From Rutidosis leptorrhynchoides (Eukaryota > Streptophyta > Magnoliopsida > Asterales > Asteraceae), in contig NC_092339.1 of assembly GCF_046630445.1 (NCBI RefSeq), forward strand, positions 75,027,501-75,091,500: 64,000 nt of DNA, given 5' to 3'. Under the pieces are notes generated by a model. That model worked only from the letters and a program-made list of their open reading frames with translations, was not told the origin of the DNA and did no database searches. Positions 39,499 through 52,503 of the stretch are shown here, piece by piece. The position numbers and the translations under genes are program-made. Position 1 is the stretch's first letter; each line of letters starts with the position of its first letter.

Positions 39499-42400
39499 AT
39501 GAAGATGAGAAACGGACACGACACCGACAATGGGGGCACGAGCGAGGACCCCGAATTCACGGCCAAAGTTGAGGCCATTTTGAAAAGTCATCATGCGTCT
39601 TTCCTTGAAGATGTTAAGAAAATATTTCTAGATACGATTGAAGAGCAATTAGTCAACGTAGTAAAGGAGCAAATTAAAGTTGTCCTACAAGGGGACAATG
39701 TCGGGAGACGAGACTTTTTCTATAAGAATTTTAAAGATGCTCAACCTCCTACTTTTGAGGGCGAAAGAGACCCGTTAAAGAGTGCCCGATGGATCTCCGA
39801 TATGGAGGGGGCTTTTCGAACTTGTGAATGCCCTCTTGATAAAAAGGCGAGGTATGGTAGTAGCATGTTAAGAGGTGATGCTAAGTTGTGGTGGGATGCG
39901 AAGATCCAAGTTTATGGTGAAGAGCAATGCATGGATTTTACTTGGGACGAGTTTAAGGCGGAGTTTTTCCAAGAGTACCGAACCTCGGCTGATCTTACTA
40001 GGCTTAAGGATGAGTTGCGTTCCTTAAGGCAAGGTTCGATGGACTTGAATACTCTTAAATCCGTTTACTTGTCAAAAAACCCAATTTTACCCGGAGTATG
40101 TCGGGAATGATAAAATGTTGAAGGAAGACTTTTACCGAATCTTGAATGACAATTATCAAGAAAAGATTAGTGTGAACATGGTGAAGAGTTTTGATGAGTT
40201 GTTTGATATGGCCAAAGGTTTCGAGTTGCTCATCTTGAGAAAGAGTGGCTTTACCTTAGGCAAAAAGAAGTTTGAAGCCATTAGTTATTCGAACTTTTCT
40301 AACATGAAGCACAAGAAGGGCTCCGAGAGTGTTGGTAGTGTGAGGAAGGGTGCTTCCGGTGATTTTACTTATGCTTGCTACAATTGTGGTCAAAGGGGGC
40401 ACATGGCTCGTGAGTGCCCGAAACCATCATCCACAACCAAGCTCGCTTTCTTTAATTGCGGTAAAGAAGGGCATAAGAAGCCGGAGTGTCCCGATTTACG
40501 GGGTGATCATGTTAAGAGGTTAGAGAAGGCGGCGGGCACGGCAAAGGGGCGAAATTACTTGATGACCAATGATGAGGCCAAGCATTCCAATGAAGTTGTC
40601 TCAGGTACTTTCATGGTTAACTCTAATCCGGCACGGATACTTTTTGATAGTGGTGCTAATTTGTCATTTGTATCTCCAATATTTGTGCCTAAGTTAAATA
40701 AACCGCTAGCTAAGTTAAATCATCCGGTAGAAGTCGAAATAGCGGATGGTAAGACGGTGCTAGAGGTTGATGTTTGTAATGATTGTAATGTTGTGTTTGG
40801 TACCGAAACATTTAAGATCGATCTCATTCTGATGACTTTGGGTGACTTTGATATTGTTGTTGGTATGGATTGGCTCGATCGTTATAGAGCGGATATTGCA
40901 TGCCATGATAAATTCATTCGTGCGAAGACCTCAAGTGGGGGAGAGTTAATTATTCATAGTGATAAGCGAAGAAGACTTGTGCAGATATGCACTTATGCAC
41001 GGGCATGTCGTTTCCTTGTTAGTGGTGGCATGGCTTTTCTTGCCCATGTAGTTGATACTCGTGATGAGCCACCACTCATTAGTGAAATTCTGGTGGTTAA
41101 CGAATTTGAAGACGTTTTTCCGGATGAGTTACCGGGTGTTTCGGTGGAAAGACAAGTTGAATTTCGCATTGAGTTGGTTCCGGGGGCTACCCACATTGCT
41201 AAAACTCCTTATCGTTTAGCACCGACGGAAATGCAAGAGTTGTTAAATCAAACTCAAGAGTTGCTTGAAAAAGGTTTTATTCGCCCGAGCTCCTCGCCAT
41301 GGGGTGCTCCGGTTCTATTTGTGAAGAAGAAGGATGGTAGTATGCGGATGTGCATCGACTATCGGGAGTTGAACAAAGTAACGATCAAGAATCGTTATCC
41401 ATTGCCTCGGATTGATGATTTGTTTGACCAACTCCAAGGTGCAACGTATTTTTCTAAGATTGACTTACGGTCCGGCTATCACCAAGTGTGGGTCCGTGAG
41501 GAAGACATAGAGAAAATGGCTTTCCGAACTCGTTACGGGCATTTTGAGTTTGTAGTTATGCCTTTTGGTCTCACGAATGCACCGGCGGCATTCATGGATC
41601 TAATGAACCGAGTGTGCCAACCTATGTTGGAGAAGTCGGTAATCGTGTTCATTTACGACATACTTGTTTATTCTAAGAGTATGAAGGAACATGAACACCA
41701 TTTGCGTGAAGTGTTGAAGACGTTGCGGAAGGAGAAGTTGTATGCTAAATTCTCCAAATGTGAATTTTGGCTAAGGGAAGTTCAATTCCTTGGCCACATT
41801 GTGAACAAAGATGGTATTCAAGTAGATCCGGGGAAGATAGAGACGGTGAAGAGTTGGGGACGACCGACTACGCCTACGAAAATCCAAAGTTTTCTCGGAT
41901 TGACCGGTTATTATCGTCGGTTTATCCAAGACTTTTCTAAAATTGCTTCTCCTTTGACGCAGTTAACACGGAAGAACGTGAGGTTTAATTGGGAAAACGA
42001 GCAAGAAATTGCTTTCCAATTATTAAAGGAGAAATTGTGTCAAGCTCCGGTATTGGTATTACCGGAAGGGATCGAAGATATGACAGTTTATTGTGATGCC
42101 TCATTAAATGGAATCGGGTGTGTTCTAATGCAAAGAGGTAAAGTCATCGCTTACGCCTCTCGACAATTAAAGGAACACGAAAAGAGATACCCGACTCATG
42201 ACCTCGAATTGGCGGCGGTGGTTCATGCGTTGAAAATTTGGCATCACTACTTGTATGGTGTCAAGTGTACGATTTATTCGGATCATAAGAGTTTGAAACA
42301 CCTCTTTAACCAATGAGATTTGAATTATCGTCAACGTAAGTGGATGGATGTGGTAAACGATTATGATTGCGAAATACTTTATCATCCGGGTAAGGTGAAC

Positions 42401-43890
42401 GTGGTCGCGGATGCGTTGAGTCGAAAAAGTCAACATCCGGCAATACGAGTAGGGTCGTTACGCATGATCATTACTAACGATTTTCTTGTAAAGCTTGGTG
42501 AGATTCAAATAGAAGCGTACGTCCACAACAAACATGAAGAGCGGATTGTGGGGCAAACAGAGTCTATTACTTTAGGCCCGCACGGCTTGTTATCTTTTCA
42601 AGGAAGAGTGTGGGTGCCTAAGATGGGTGGTTACCGAAAAGTGCTCCTTGATGAAGCACATAAGTCAAAGTATTCCATTCATCCGTGTGCGACGAAAATG
42701 TACCTTGATTTAAAGAAGGAGTATTGGTGGCCGGGCATGAAACGTGATGTTGTTAAGTATGTTGAACAATGCGTCACATGTTTTCAAGTTAAAACAGAAC
42801 ATCAAAAGCCGTACGGTAAGTTACAACCATTAGAAGTCCCGAAATGGAAATGGGAGCACATTAACATGGACTTCATTACAAAGTTACCAAAGACGGCGAG
42901 AACCCAATATGATACGATTTGGGTGATAGTTGATAGATTGACGAAGAGTGCTTTGTTTCTTCCCATTTGGGAAATGATATCATCGGAGACTTTGTCCAAG
43001 TTGTTTATCAAAGAGGTGATATCAAGGCATGGGGTTCCCATATCTATTGTTTCGGATCGAGATACTCGTTTCACGTCTCGGTTTTGGAATAAGTTTCATG
43101 AAGATATGGGTACTCAATTGAAAATGAGCACGACGTATCATCCTCAAACGGACGGTCAAACCGAGCGTACGAACCAAACGTTGAAGGATATGTTAAGGGA
43201 GTGTGTTATTGATTTCGGTGGTAGTTGGGATGAGCACTTACCATTGGTGGAATTCTCGTATAATAATAGTTACCACACTAGTATTGGAATGCCACCTTAT
43301 GAGATGCTTTATGGGCGTAGGTGTCGAACTCCTATTTGTTGGGGTGAAGTGGGACAACGAGAAATCGGGAGTACCGATTTGGTCCTAGAGAAGAATAGTA
43401 AAATTGAGATGATTCGGGCTCGACTTAAGGCGGCGCAAGATAGACAAAAATCTTATGCCGATAAAGGGAGGCAAACGATTGAGTTTCAAGAAGGCAACAT
43501 GGTGATGCTTAAAGTTTCGCCATGGAAAGGAGTTATTCGGTTTTGAAAACGAGGAAAGTTAGCTCGTCGGTTTATTGGTCCTTTCAAGGTTTTAGCACGT
43601 GTTGGTGAGGTTGCCTATAGACTAGAGTTACCCGAAGAGCTTGCGGGGATTCATAGCACGTTTCATGTTTCCCATCTCAGTAAGTGTCTTGCGAACGACT
43701 CGACTTGGGTGCCGTTAGATGAGATTACCTTGAACAACAAGCTAGAGTATGTTGAAGAACCAATAGCTATTCTCGATGAAAAGGTTAAATTGTTGCGTAA
43801 CAAAGAAGTGAGGACCTTTAAAGTTCAATGGCGACATTGAAAGGGTTCCGAGTTTACGTGGGAATCCGAAGAGTTTGTTTTGGTTTATCT
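39499..43890 (+). pseudogene. Element 3 gag-pol with chromodomain, degenerate
   Basis: Gag starts at 39499 and shifts frame at about 40080; the second frame begins about 40115. One intact knuckle ([14 protein letters not shown], about 40375) is followed by one that has lost its first Cys. Protease ILFDSGA is at about 40637. RT runs about 41180-41800, but its active site reads FIYDILVYS: codon 41654-41656 is Tyr instead of the first catalytic Asp. RNase H is about 42070-42430 with TGA 42314-42316. Integrase is about 42620-43540 (CVTCFQV finger, MDFITKLP, SDRDTRF), then TGA 43544-43546. The chromodomain is about 43740-43880, interrupted by TGA at about 43838. The frame is otherwise continuous, so inactivation looks recent. 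Confidence 0.92.
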
Positions 43891-43935
43891 TCCGGCATGT
43901 CATGCGGCTTGGATCACGAGGACGCGCTCCGATTC

Positions 43936-43949
43936 AAGTGGGGGAGAGT
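43936..43949 (+). other. Polypurine tract of element 3
   Basis: AAGTGGGGGAGAGT immediately precedes the 3' LTR start TGTAACATCC. Confidence 0.8.
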
Positions 43950-44061
43950 TGTAACATCCTGTTTTTCCCATACATGTCTAAAGGTACGTATTTAACCGTT
44001 AGTACGCATATAAATCGTTCGTTTATGTGATAAAATAAATAAGGCGTTAGTTTATGTGTAA

Positions 44062-44121
<60 letters not shown>

Positions 44122-45310
44122 TTGAGGACGTACTCATGTATAAGTTTATACATGAGTTTTGATGGTGTTAAGTCATGTGAGACCTTATGATGAAGATTAG
44201 ATGAATATGAAGCGTGAACGACATGTATAAGTCGCGTAAATCGATAATTGGTTTTAAGTTGTCGAATTGATCAGTCCTAGGCGTTTGCCGTGCTGCGATG
44301 AGTGTGGCCGCGCCGCGACTTTACACACAGATCAGAGTCAGGAGCAGAGCAAAATAGCCATAAATTTATGTTGTATGTCGCGCCGCGGTAAAGGGAGTCG
44401 CGCCGCGACACTATGCGCAAACCAAAGTCAGGAGACGACTAAAACAGCTCGAGAAAACAGCGTAACGCCGCGCCGCGACCCACTGGGTGAACTGGTTCCG
44501 GATTTTTGTTTTAAAATAAGTGGTTCAAGGGCAAATTCATCTTTTTACGTCTAGATCAGATTGGAGCATTAAATCTCCATCACTTATCTCATTTAATTCA
44601 TTTCTTTTCCATTTTCTTTCTCCATTTTACTCTCAAACATAAAAACCCATTTGAATTCAAGTGAGATTTGTGAGTGAAGAATTGAGAGTTGATCTTTGGA
44701 GCAAGAATTAAAGTTGTTCTTCTTGTTCTTAGCTACAAGTGAATAGTGTTGGTAAGTCTTAACTCTCTGTTTTGAGTTTTAATTAGTTTATGCTAGGGTT
44801 TAGTTCATTTGGAACTTGTAAGACCCATTTGGTGGTAATATGGGTGGATTTGGGTTAGATTGATGAAAGTAAACCCTAATAGCCATAATCTAGGGTTTGG
44901 TCTTATGATTTGAGGTTGTAGGTGTTAAATGGTGTTGTTGGTCACTAATACACCTTTAAATTGATGAAAGAAGTGTTAATGGGTAAGTTTGACTCGATTG
45001 TGAGTCTAAGTATGTAAAATGGGTCAAATGAGTACTAGTTGACCTAATTGGGTGAAATAGGTATGAAATACCCCAAGTTTGTGTTAGTTGAGGTTAGTAG
45101 ACTTTAATTCACTAGCTTTAGTGATTAAAGTTGAGTCTTGGCCATTTATGGGCGGTTTTGGTGCAGTTGAGCCATTTAATGCAAATTGGGGTCATTAAAT
45201 GCTCAAGAGTTAGTAGTGTGGTTAATTCCACTAGTTCTGTATTGAATGTGTACTTATGTATTAGGTACTTTGATCGAAGCATACGGAAGCATTAAATCAT
45301 CACCGAAGTG
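43950..45310 (+). mobile_element. 3' LTR of element 3, first 1361 bp
   Basis: It matches the 5' LTR from 36815 to 38183 and stops in the loop of the first hairpin unit, where Athila copy 2 inserted. The last bases, aagtg (45306-45310), are the expected target duplication. It contains a TA run at 44068-44121. Confidence 0.88.
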
Positions 45311-45540
45311 TGATGTTTGCAGAGGTGTATACGAAATAGTTATATTTTTGCTACGAAATACTATTAAATACGATACAATTTTACACAAGTTATTTATTTA
45401 TTTATAAAGTGGTTATACCTAAACCTTGCTACAACACTTATAGGCAGTGTACCTAATCGTACAGTAGTGTAGTTTTTAGTAATTCCGGTTCGTCCACAGG
45501 GAACTAGCCCAGTTTAACGCTATATTTTTAAAATTATATT

Positions 45541-45624
<84 letters not shown>

Positions 45625-46592
45625 TAGTATTATTATTATAAAAGGAGGGTTTTTACCGTTTAGTGACCGGTTTGTCGATTTTAAAACTTTAGTCGCAGTT
45701 AAAACCTAATGTAAAATATTAAAAATAAATATAACTTAATTTAAAGCGTAAAGTAAATGACAATAATTAAAGTGCGATAAATAAAATTGCGATAATTAAA
45801 AAGTACGATAATTAAAAGTGCAATAAATAAAATGACAGTAAATAAAAGTGCGATAAAATATGAAATAAAGGAATTATGTATATTTAAACTTTCGTAATCA
45901 TGATGTTTGACGTGTTGATTTTAGTTTATTACCATGGGTTAATTGTCCTTTGTCATGGATTATTCGATATGTCCATACGGTTTTGTCCATAATAGTCCAT
46001 CAGTCATAAATATAAAATGCGAGAGTCTTCGTCAAATTATCCTTATACCCGAAGTCAAATATTCCAACTAATTGGGGATTCGAACTGTAACAAGGTTTTA
46101 ATACTTTGTTTAATGAATACACCAGGTTATCGACTGCGTATAATTCAAGGTTTTATTACTTTGTTAACAATTACACCAATTACCCTTGTATGTAATTCAC
46201 CCCTGTTTCAACAAGTCTATTGATTATTAATCCATCCCCGTGTCCGGTCAAATGAACGATAATTCGTATTTATAGATATCCAGCCCAACGTAACCGATTA
46301 AGCGTATGTGGTTATATATAGATACGTCAAATTGTAATCTTTATATTAAATTAACGAGGTATCGTTTAGTTAATATAAAGCCCATTAATAGCCCATAGTC
46401 TAATTTCCACAAGTGTCGTTCTTTTGTCCAAACCCCAATTATGGTACAAAGCCCAATTACCCAATCTTTAATATTTAGCCCAACATCACGATTACTTCGG
46501 CATTAAATAAGCATAATAATAACTTAGTTACGAGACATTAATTTAAAAAGGTTGAACATAACTTACAATGATTAATAATAGCGTAGCGTTAC

Positions 46593-47806
46593 TGATGATA
46601 TAGCGTGGGGGTATGAAATAGTTATATATTTACTACGAAATACTATTAAATGCGATACAATTTTACACAAGTTATTTATTTATTTACAAATGGGATATAC
46701 CTAAACCTTGCTACAACACTATAGGCAGTGTACCTAATCATAGAGTAGTATAGTTTTTAGTAAGTCCGGTTCGTTCCACAGGGAGACGACTTATTTTACA
46801 CTATATTTTTAAACAATTATATTTGTACAAAATATATTATATATAGTAATAATATATAAAAGGGGGTTTACCGTTTAATGACCAATTTATCGATTTTATA
46901 TTTTAAGCGAAGCGTAAAGTAAATGACGATATTTAACCAACGATAAAATAAATAACAATAATTAAAATGATAAAATAAATAAAAATACGAGAAAATATAA
47001 AATAAAATATATTATGCTTATTCAAATTTCCGTACTCATGATGTTTGATGTTTTGATTTTAATTTATTACCCTGGGTTAATTGTCCTTTGTCCTGGATTA
47101 TTCGATAAGTCCATCTGGTTTTGCCATAATAGTCCATCAGTCATAATTATAAAGTTCGAGGGTCTTCGCCAAATTAACCTTATACCCGAAGTCAAATATT
47201 CCAACTAATTGGGGATTCGAACTGTAACAAGGTCTTAATACTTTGTTTAATGAATACACCAGGTTATCGACTGTGTGTAATCCAAGGTTTTAATACTTTG
47301 TTAACAATTACACCAATTATCCTTGAATGTAATCCACCCCTGTTTTAATGAGTTCAGTAACTATTAATCCATCCCCGTGTCCGGTCAAATGAACAATAAT
47401 TCGTACTTATAAATATCCCGCCCATCGTGTCCGATTAAGCGTATGTGGTTATATATAGATACGTCAAATCATAACCTTTATATTAAATTAACGAGGTATC
47501 GTTAATTTAATATAAAGCCCATTAATAGCCCATAGTCTAATTTCCACAAGTGTCGATCTTTTGTCCAAACCCCAATTATGGTCCAAAACCCAATAACCCC
47601 GTCTTTTAATATTTAGCCCAACATCATGATTACTTTGACTTAAATAAGCATAATAATAACTTAGTTACGAGACACTAATTTAAAAAGGAGAACATAGCTT
47701 ACATTGATTATTTATCGCGTAGTGTTACACGGAGAGAACTTCGACTTCAAAACCCGTAATTAACCGTTACAATAACTAAACTAACTAATATAAAACTAAA
47801 CTAATT

Positions 47807-47889
<83 letters not shown>

Positions 47890-48484
47890 GATAGAGAGTT
47901 TGATTATGTTGGTGTATGGATTCGGCAGACTGCATGGCCTTTTATAGGCATTTTCTGAAATGACTGCTCCGAGATCGCGAAGCATTTGTGCCTTCCAGCT
48001 CCGAGATCGCGAAGTGACGCACTCCAGCTCACCAACTTTTGGCCATTTGCTTGTCGACGTTTTTATTATATAATATAATATATATATAATTTTATATAAT
48101 TATTTATATATTATATTATATTCTTGTGCATAGTTGACTTGTAATTTTTGGTCCGTTGCGTTGGGCGTTGATAGTTGGTTCATGTCTCGGTTCCGGATTT
48201 TCGAACGCCTTTTCGTACAATTTAATATCTTGTACTTTGCGTTTCACAACTTGTACTCTTGTCATTTTTAGACGTTTCTTATCAATAAATTGAACCATTT
48301 GAATTGTATCTTGTACATTTGAGCTTTTTGGATGTTTGCGTCTTCAAATCTTTCGTTTTCGCCTTTTGTCTTCGCACTTATTTATTTAAACGAATATTAC
48401 TTGAAAATAGAACAATTGCAACTGAAAACTTTACATATTGGAAGGATATTGCTACTAAATATATGTTCATTTGGAGCACTATCA
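46593..48484 (-). mobile_element. 3' LTR of the pol-less element
   Basis: 1892 bp, TGATGATATAGC to GCACTATCA. By eye it differs from the other LTR at about 29 positions plus small indels, or roughly 1.6 percent. It has a TA run at 47813-47885, a TATA box at about 47941-47946 and decayed palindromes from about 47967. Confidence 0.92.
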
Positions 48485-48499
48485 AATATCCCCACACTT
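48485..48499 (-). other. Polypurine tract of the pol-less element
   Basis: On the minus strand AAGTGTGGGGATATT directly precedes the 3' LTR. Similar internal tracts occur at about 49785-49798, 50022-50040 and 50340-50354. Confidence 0.75.
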
Positions 48500-50324
48500 G
48501 AACGTTGCTTGTCCTCAAGCAATACAAAACTTAAAATTAAATCACACGAATCACTTCTTTATTCTTCACACTTTATACATCAGTGATTTTGATATGGCGG
48601 TATAAACAATGATAGTAACATTTGTGGTTTACAGTCCCACGTGACTATAAAAATTTAGATCCTTTAAGGAAATTGGATCTTTATGAAAACATTTGATCTT
48701 TTGAAAATTTCATTCTAGCTTTTGCCCTAGATAAGTTTTCCGGAATAACCCTTCACCGGTGTTGCAAAATATTTTTGTGGGTTTTGTGGGTTTCAGATTT
48801 GAAAATTTTAGCACAACACTTGCGGTTTTGAGTTACCCACTTGCTAACCTTGTATTAGGAAAGCATCACGTCCAGTTTACTTGTCCCGTATATTACCTTT
48901 CGGCAAACTACCGTCTGGTTGTAAAGGAAAGCGATGAACAAGAAACTGTTAAGGCAATGTCTAATGACATGCATTTGTTCATGGTCTAAAACGTGTCGGA
49001 TGCTATTACTATCCTTTGTAAGAGCAATAGTAAAGATCATCTTATAATTTTTTGGTCTGGCACAAGGTCCTGTCTTCGACCATGCTATGCAACCACCGTT
49101 CTTACGGTTGACACCCGATTTGGTTCAGGTGACCTAATGAATTTCAGGTGAATTCTCAGGATTTTACGTTCAATGGTAATGAACGCATTGAAAATGGGTT
49201 TTCAGAAAACAAATCGGTTTTATTTTTGATCAAAATATTTTCTCGTTCAAACTCGAGTTTAGATATCATCGAATTCCATGAGTTTGTAATTCTCAATCTT
49301 TAAAGTCAATCTCAAGGATTGAGTAATATCAGGCTTAAAAGCTGATTTTTAATCTTTAAGGAGATTATCCTTTCTGGGGGTCTGATTCATTAGTCTTATC
49401 AAGCTAATTTGCACGGCACGCTCCCCATTTTACGAGACAGATCCTCTCATGGTTAGGATAAGTCTGACCACATGGCGACCCTGTTTGATGCTGAGGTCCG
49501 TGGATTTCCTGCTGATTTTAGAGATGACTTTTCTAGATTTTTCATCAACCTACAGCTGGTCTGGACGACAACTTCCTGACCTAAATCAAGAAGCGCATGT
49601 CTTTTTCGGAAGACTTTACTTCCTTTTAATGATGGAATTGATTCATCGTGTAGATCCATCTTTTCTTTCAAATATATTACAATAAACCGGGTAAAACAGT
49701 TAATTTAGTCCAAAACAAAAGCACCTGCAATAACTTTACAGAAACATGTGATAGATAGTTTTTAATTGAATAACTTGGTACATTCTCCCCACACTTGGCT
49801 TTTTTCATGCGTCTTTTTATATCTTAATAAATAAATTCAAGCATTTTAGTTGTTTCTCAATTTATGTCCTTTCCGAGGTAACGATAATTTCGGTATTAAC
49901 ACCTAGTTTTCATCGTTCATAAATATGTATAAACATGATTTTGAATTCATATAGTTGAAAAATTTTAAAATTTTCACAATATTTAGAAAATAAGCCAAGT
50001 ATAAACCCGAGAGAATTTATAACCCTTCCCCACACTTGAGATCATGCAATGCCCTCATTTGCATGAAATTAGACTCTAATTATAAATTCATGAGGGTGAT
50101 TAGTGTAGAAAAGTGATTGAAAATACCCAGTTTGTAATTACAAAGCTCGTCGAATGATAGATGGCGCGCCTCATCGTTCATTCCTTCTTGTTTTATCACA
50201 TATGTTTTTCTTCAAAAACGGTTGCTTTTCTGAACTGTTTGCTAATATTTGAAAATACGTCTTTTACCCTAATCGTGCATTTTTATTAACGAGTTATGCG
50301 CTAACCCGAACCCCGAATTTAACG
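48500..50324 (-). other. 3' noncoding region of the pol-less element
   Basis: Homologous to 9792-11915 of copy 1. It includes the antisense frame seen in the other copies (48759-49140 plus strand, one stop at about 48986) and purine tracts. No independent coding evidence. Confidence 0.6.
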
Positions 50325-50490
50325 TTATGTGGGGTTAGACTTCCCCACACTTAGCTGACGACATGTGAAGTCGGTAGAATAAGTTCCATGAATTAAAATA
50401 GTGAGCCAGTTATTTACATCTCGGGTGGTATAAAATATATCAATGGGTTTAAAGTTTAGACCCACCCGATCGTCACTACTTAATTCTTTT

Positions 50491-51444
50491 TTAAGTGTAG
50501 CTTTTAGTAAATGGATGTCTCTTTTCTGGTTCTTCGTCAAATGGATCGATATACACCGACATACATACTATAGGGTGGACAATTCCTAACATTTCCTTCT
50601 GTTTATTCTCGGGATTAAAGTTTTCACCTCTATTACCCAATTGGGTGAAATCCGAGGTGTCATTATCTATTACAGCTCGTGGTTCATCTTCGGTAGATGA
50701 CTCGTCTGTTGAGAATATTGGGTTGGAAGGTTGTGGATGGATCGAAGTAATTTCTTCTTCATTAACGGTCCTTATTGGTTCCACCACTTTGGTCTCGGGG
50801 GTAAAATTTTCAACGTTATCGTTTTCCCAAGAGTACCAATTTGTCACCCTTACTTCTTCTTCATCCATTGATGCATCGATGATTTCATCGGTAGAGGCTA
50901 ATGTGTCGATATGTTGTGAAATTGGTAAGACTGAATAAAAAGTATCATCGGGATAGTTGGTGATTTCGGAGCTCTCGAATTCATCAAAATTCGATGATAT
51001 GAGATTTTCTTGCACACGACTCCTCAGATCAACAGGTGTGTAATCTGATAGAGTTTCAGCTTGCCGATTTACACACTCTCTCATTTGTTCATTTTGAGCA
51101 TCAAGTTCTTCGAGTTTGATTTTCATATAATCTAAAGAATTTTCAGGCACATAATTTTCCTCGTCTTCTGGTTGTTGAGTTTGGAAATATTCTTGAGAAT
51201 AATCCCAATTTGAATTGTATTCTTCATAATCGTTCCATTCAGGTTCCGTGGGTGCGTAATTTTTCATAGGAACATAATAATAACATTCCCATATTGAATG
51301 ATAATCTCCAGAGATTTCACAACCAGTTATTGTTTCGTCATTCGTGATCCAAGATTGACCGAACGAATTGTCATCAACACCTGTTTGAGAGTATTGATTT
51401 CGTATGTCATAAAGAGTTTCCAGAATATATTCGAGATTTTCCAT
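50491..51444 (-). CDS. Gag-derived acidic ORF of the pol-less element
   Basis: A 317-codon frame on the minus strand in the position of gag, after a leader of about 1 kb. The protein is rich in Asp, Glu, Asn and Tyr. A short helical piece (EELDAQNEQMRECVNRQAETL) resembles the coiled part I associate with Athila gag C termini. No knuckle or capsid core is visible. A frameshift near its end leads into a further short frame (50540-50325, KRDIHLLKATLKKELSSDD). It could be a remnant without function; the frame is otherwise open. Confidence 0.5.
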   Translation of the reverse strand: MENLEYILETLYDIRNQYSQTGVDDNSFGQSWITNDETITGCEISGDYHSIWECYYYVPMKNYAPTEPEWNDYEEYNSNWDYSQEYFQTQQPEDEENYVPENSLDYMKIKLEELDAQNEQMRECVNRQAETLSDYTPVDLRSRVQENLISSNFDEFESSEITNYPDDTFYSVLPISQHIDTLASTDEIIDASMDEEEVRVTNWYSWENDNVENFTPETKVVEPIRTVNEEEITSIHPQPSNPIFSTDESSTEDEPRAVIDNDTSDFTQLGNRGENFNPENKQKEMLGIVHPIVCMSVYIDPFDEEPEKRHPFTKSYT

Positions 51445-52209
51445 AATGCGCTTATTACCAAATTTTAGCTACAATGTGGTGCATTTACTGATTATCCTAT
51501 TAGTTATAAAATAAAAAATTATATAAGTTATCAAATTAATAGACTTTTCTGATTTTGCCCACGTTTCGAATAGCCAATAGATGCAGCAGGTAGCCAGGAC
51601 CCTTTAAATAGGAAGCCCACAACTCGCCACTAACAAATCGAACTATTACTACGAATCAAAAAATTTGGATGTCTATCAATTTAACCGCTTAAAATAATTT
51701 TTCGTTTGGAAATTTAGAGAAGAAATAGAAAATCTATGTCCTAAAAACTAGCGTGTCGAGAAATAAGAAAGAAAAAGATTACGCGTCGAAAAACATCGAA
51801 AAATAAAAATAAGAAAATAGCGCGTCGTAACTTAAAAGGTACTAAAATTTATAAACAGCGTCGCAAAATTCTAGAGCACCTAAATCTTAGTCTAAAGAAA
51901 AAGCACTTAAGGGATTTTACGGCAAAGCCTAAAAAATCTAGAAATATAAAATAATCTACGGTAAAATATTAGAACTTAAAACTAGATACGAACGATAAAA
52001 ATACAAATATTACGATTACACGAAATAAAAGGATACAAAATATAAAAAGAAAACTTAAAGTTATAAAAATACAATTTTTTTAAAATATTATTTTTATATT
52101 ATTATTATGAAAATATTAATCTATATAATTAATAATAACTTAAAAATAAATATTACAAAAGTAAATTAAAATACAAACTAAATATTAATATTAATAAATA
52201 CAAACCATA

Positions 52210-52246
<37 letters not shown>

Positions 52247-52302
52247 TATAAAAATAAACCCTAAATTCGCATTAAATGCACTGGTTGACCTGTCAGGAAC
52301 AG
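51445..52302 (-). other. Leader of the pol-less element
   Basis: AT-rich, with scattered GCGTCG-type motifs and an (AAT)n run at 52208-52243. No coding frame seen. Confidence 0.5.
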
Positions 52303-52349
52303 CTACGCGATCGCGTAGAACTAAAGGGTAAATCTCCGAGATCGCGGAG
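52303..52349. repeat. Paired palindromes in the leader of the pol-less element
   Basis: CTACGCGATCGCGTAG (52303-52318, perfect) and CTCCGAGATCGCGGAG (52334-52349, one mismatch pair) are separated by 15 bp. The arms differ from the CCATGC arms of copies 1 and 2, yet the symmetry is kept. Confidence 0.8.
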
Positions 52350-52479
52350 GGATGCAGGTTCAGAATTTACAGGTTTAATTTCGTTTTCTTTTTATTTTAT
52401 ATTGTTTTTCTAAATATATATATATATATATAAATATATTTACACAAATATATATTAAAAATATAGCATTTCGCCGAGT

Positions 52480-52497
52480 TCCCCGGCAGCGGCGCCA
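52480..52497 (-). other. Primer-binding site of the pol-less element
   Basis: On the minus strand TGGCGCCGCTGCCGGGGA lies six bases after the 5' LTR. It fits the 3' end of plant tRNA-Asp with one mismatch, the PBS type known for Athila. Confidence 0.85.
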
Positions 52498-52503
52498 AAA
52501 ACT

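Larger units (their letters stand above)
36815..45310 (+). mobile_element. Chromovirus (Tekay/Del-like Ty3/gypsy) 'element 3'
   Basis: LTR (36815-39115), tRNA-Met PBS, gag-pol with chromodomain, polypurine tract and a 3' LTR (from 43950) that stops at 45310, where Athila copy 2 entered. It sits near the end of element 2's 3' LTR; the likely target duplication is ttcac (36810-36814). Pol has three TGA stops, one gag frameshift and a damaged RT active site. Confidence 0.92.

Noticed and set aside
49449-49685. Opposing ORFs at 49449-49685 and 49453-49671
   Set aside because: Both lie in the shared noncoding 3' region and are broken in copies 1 and 2.
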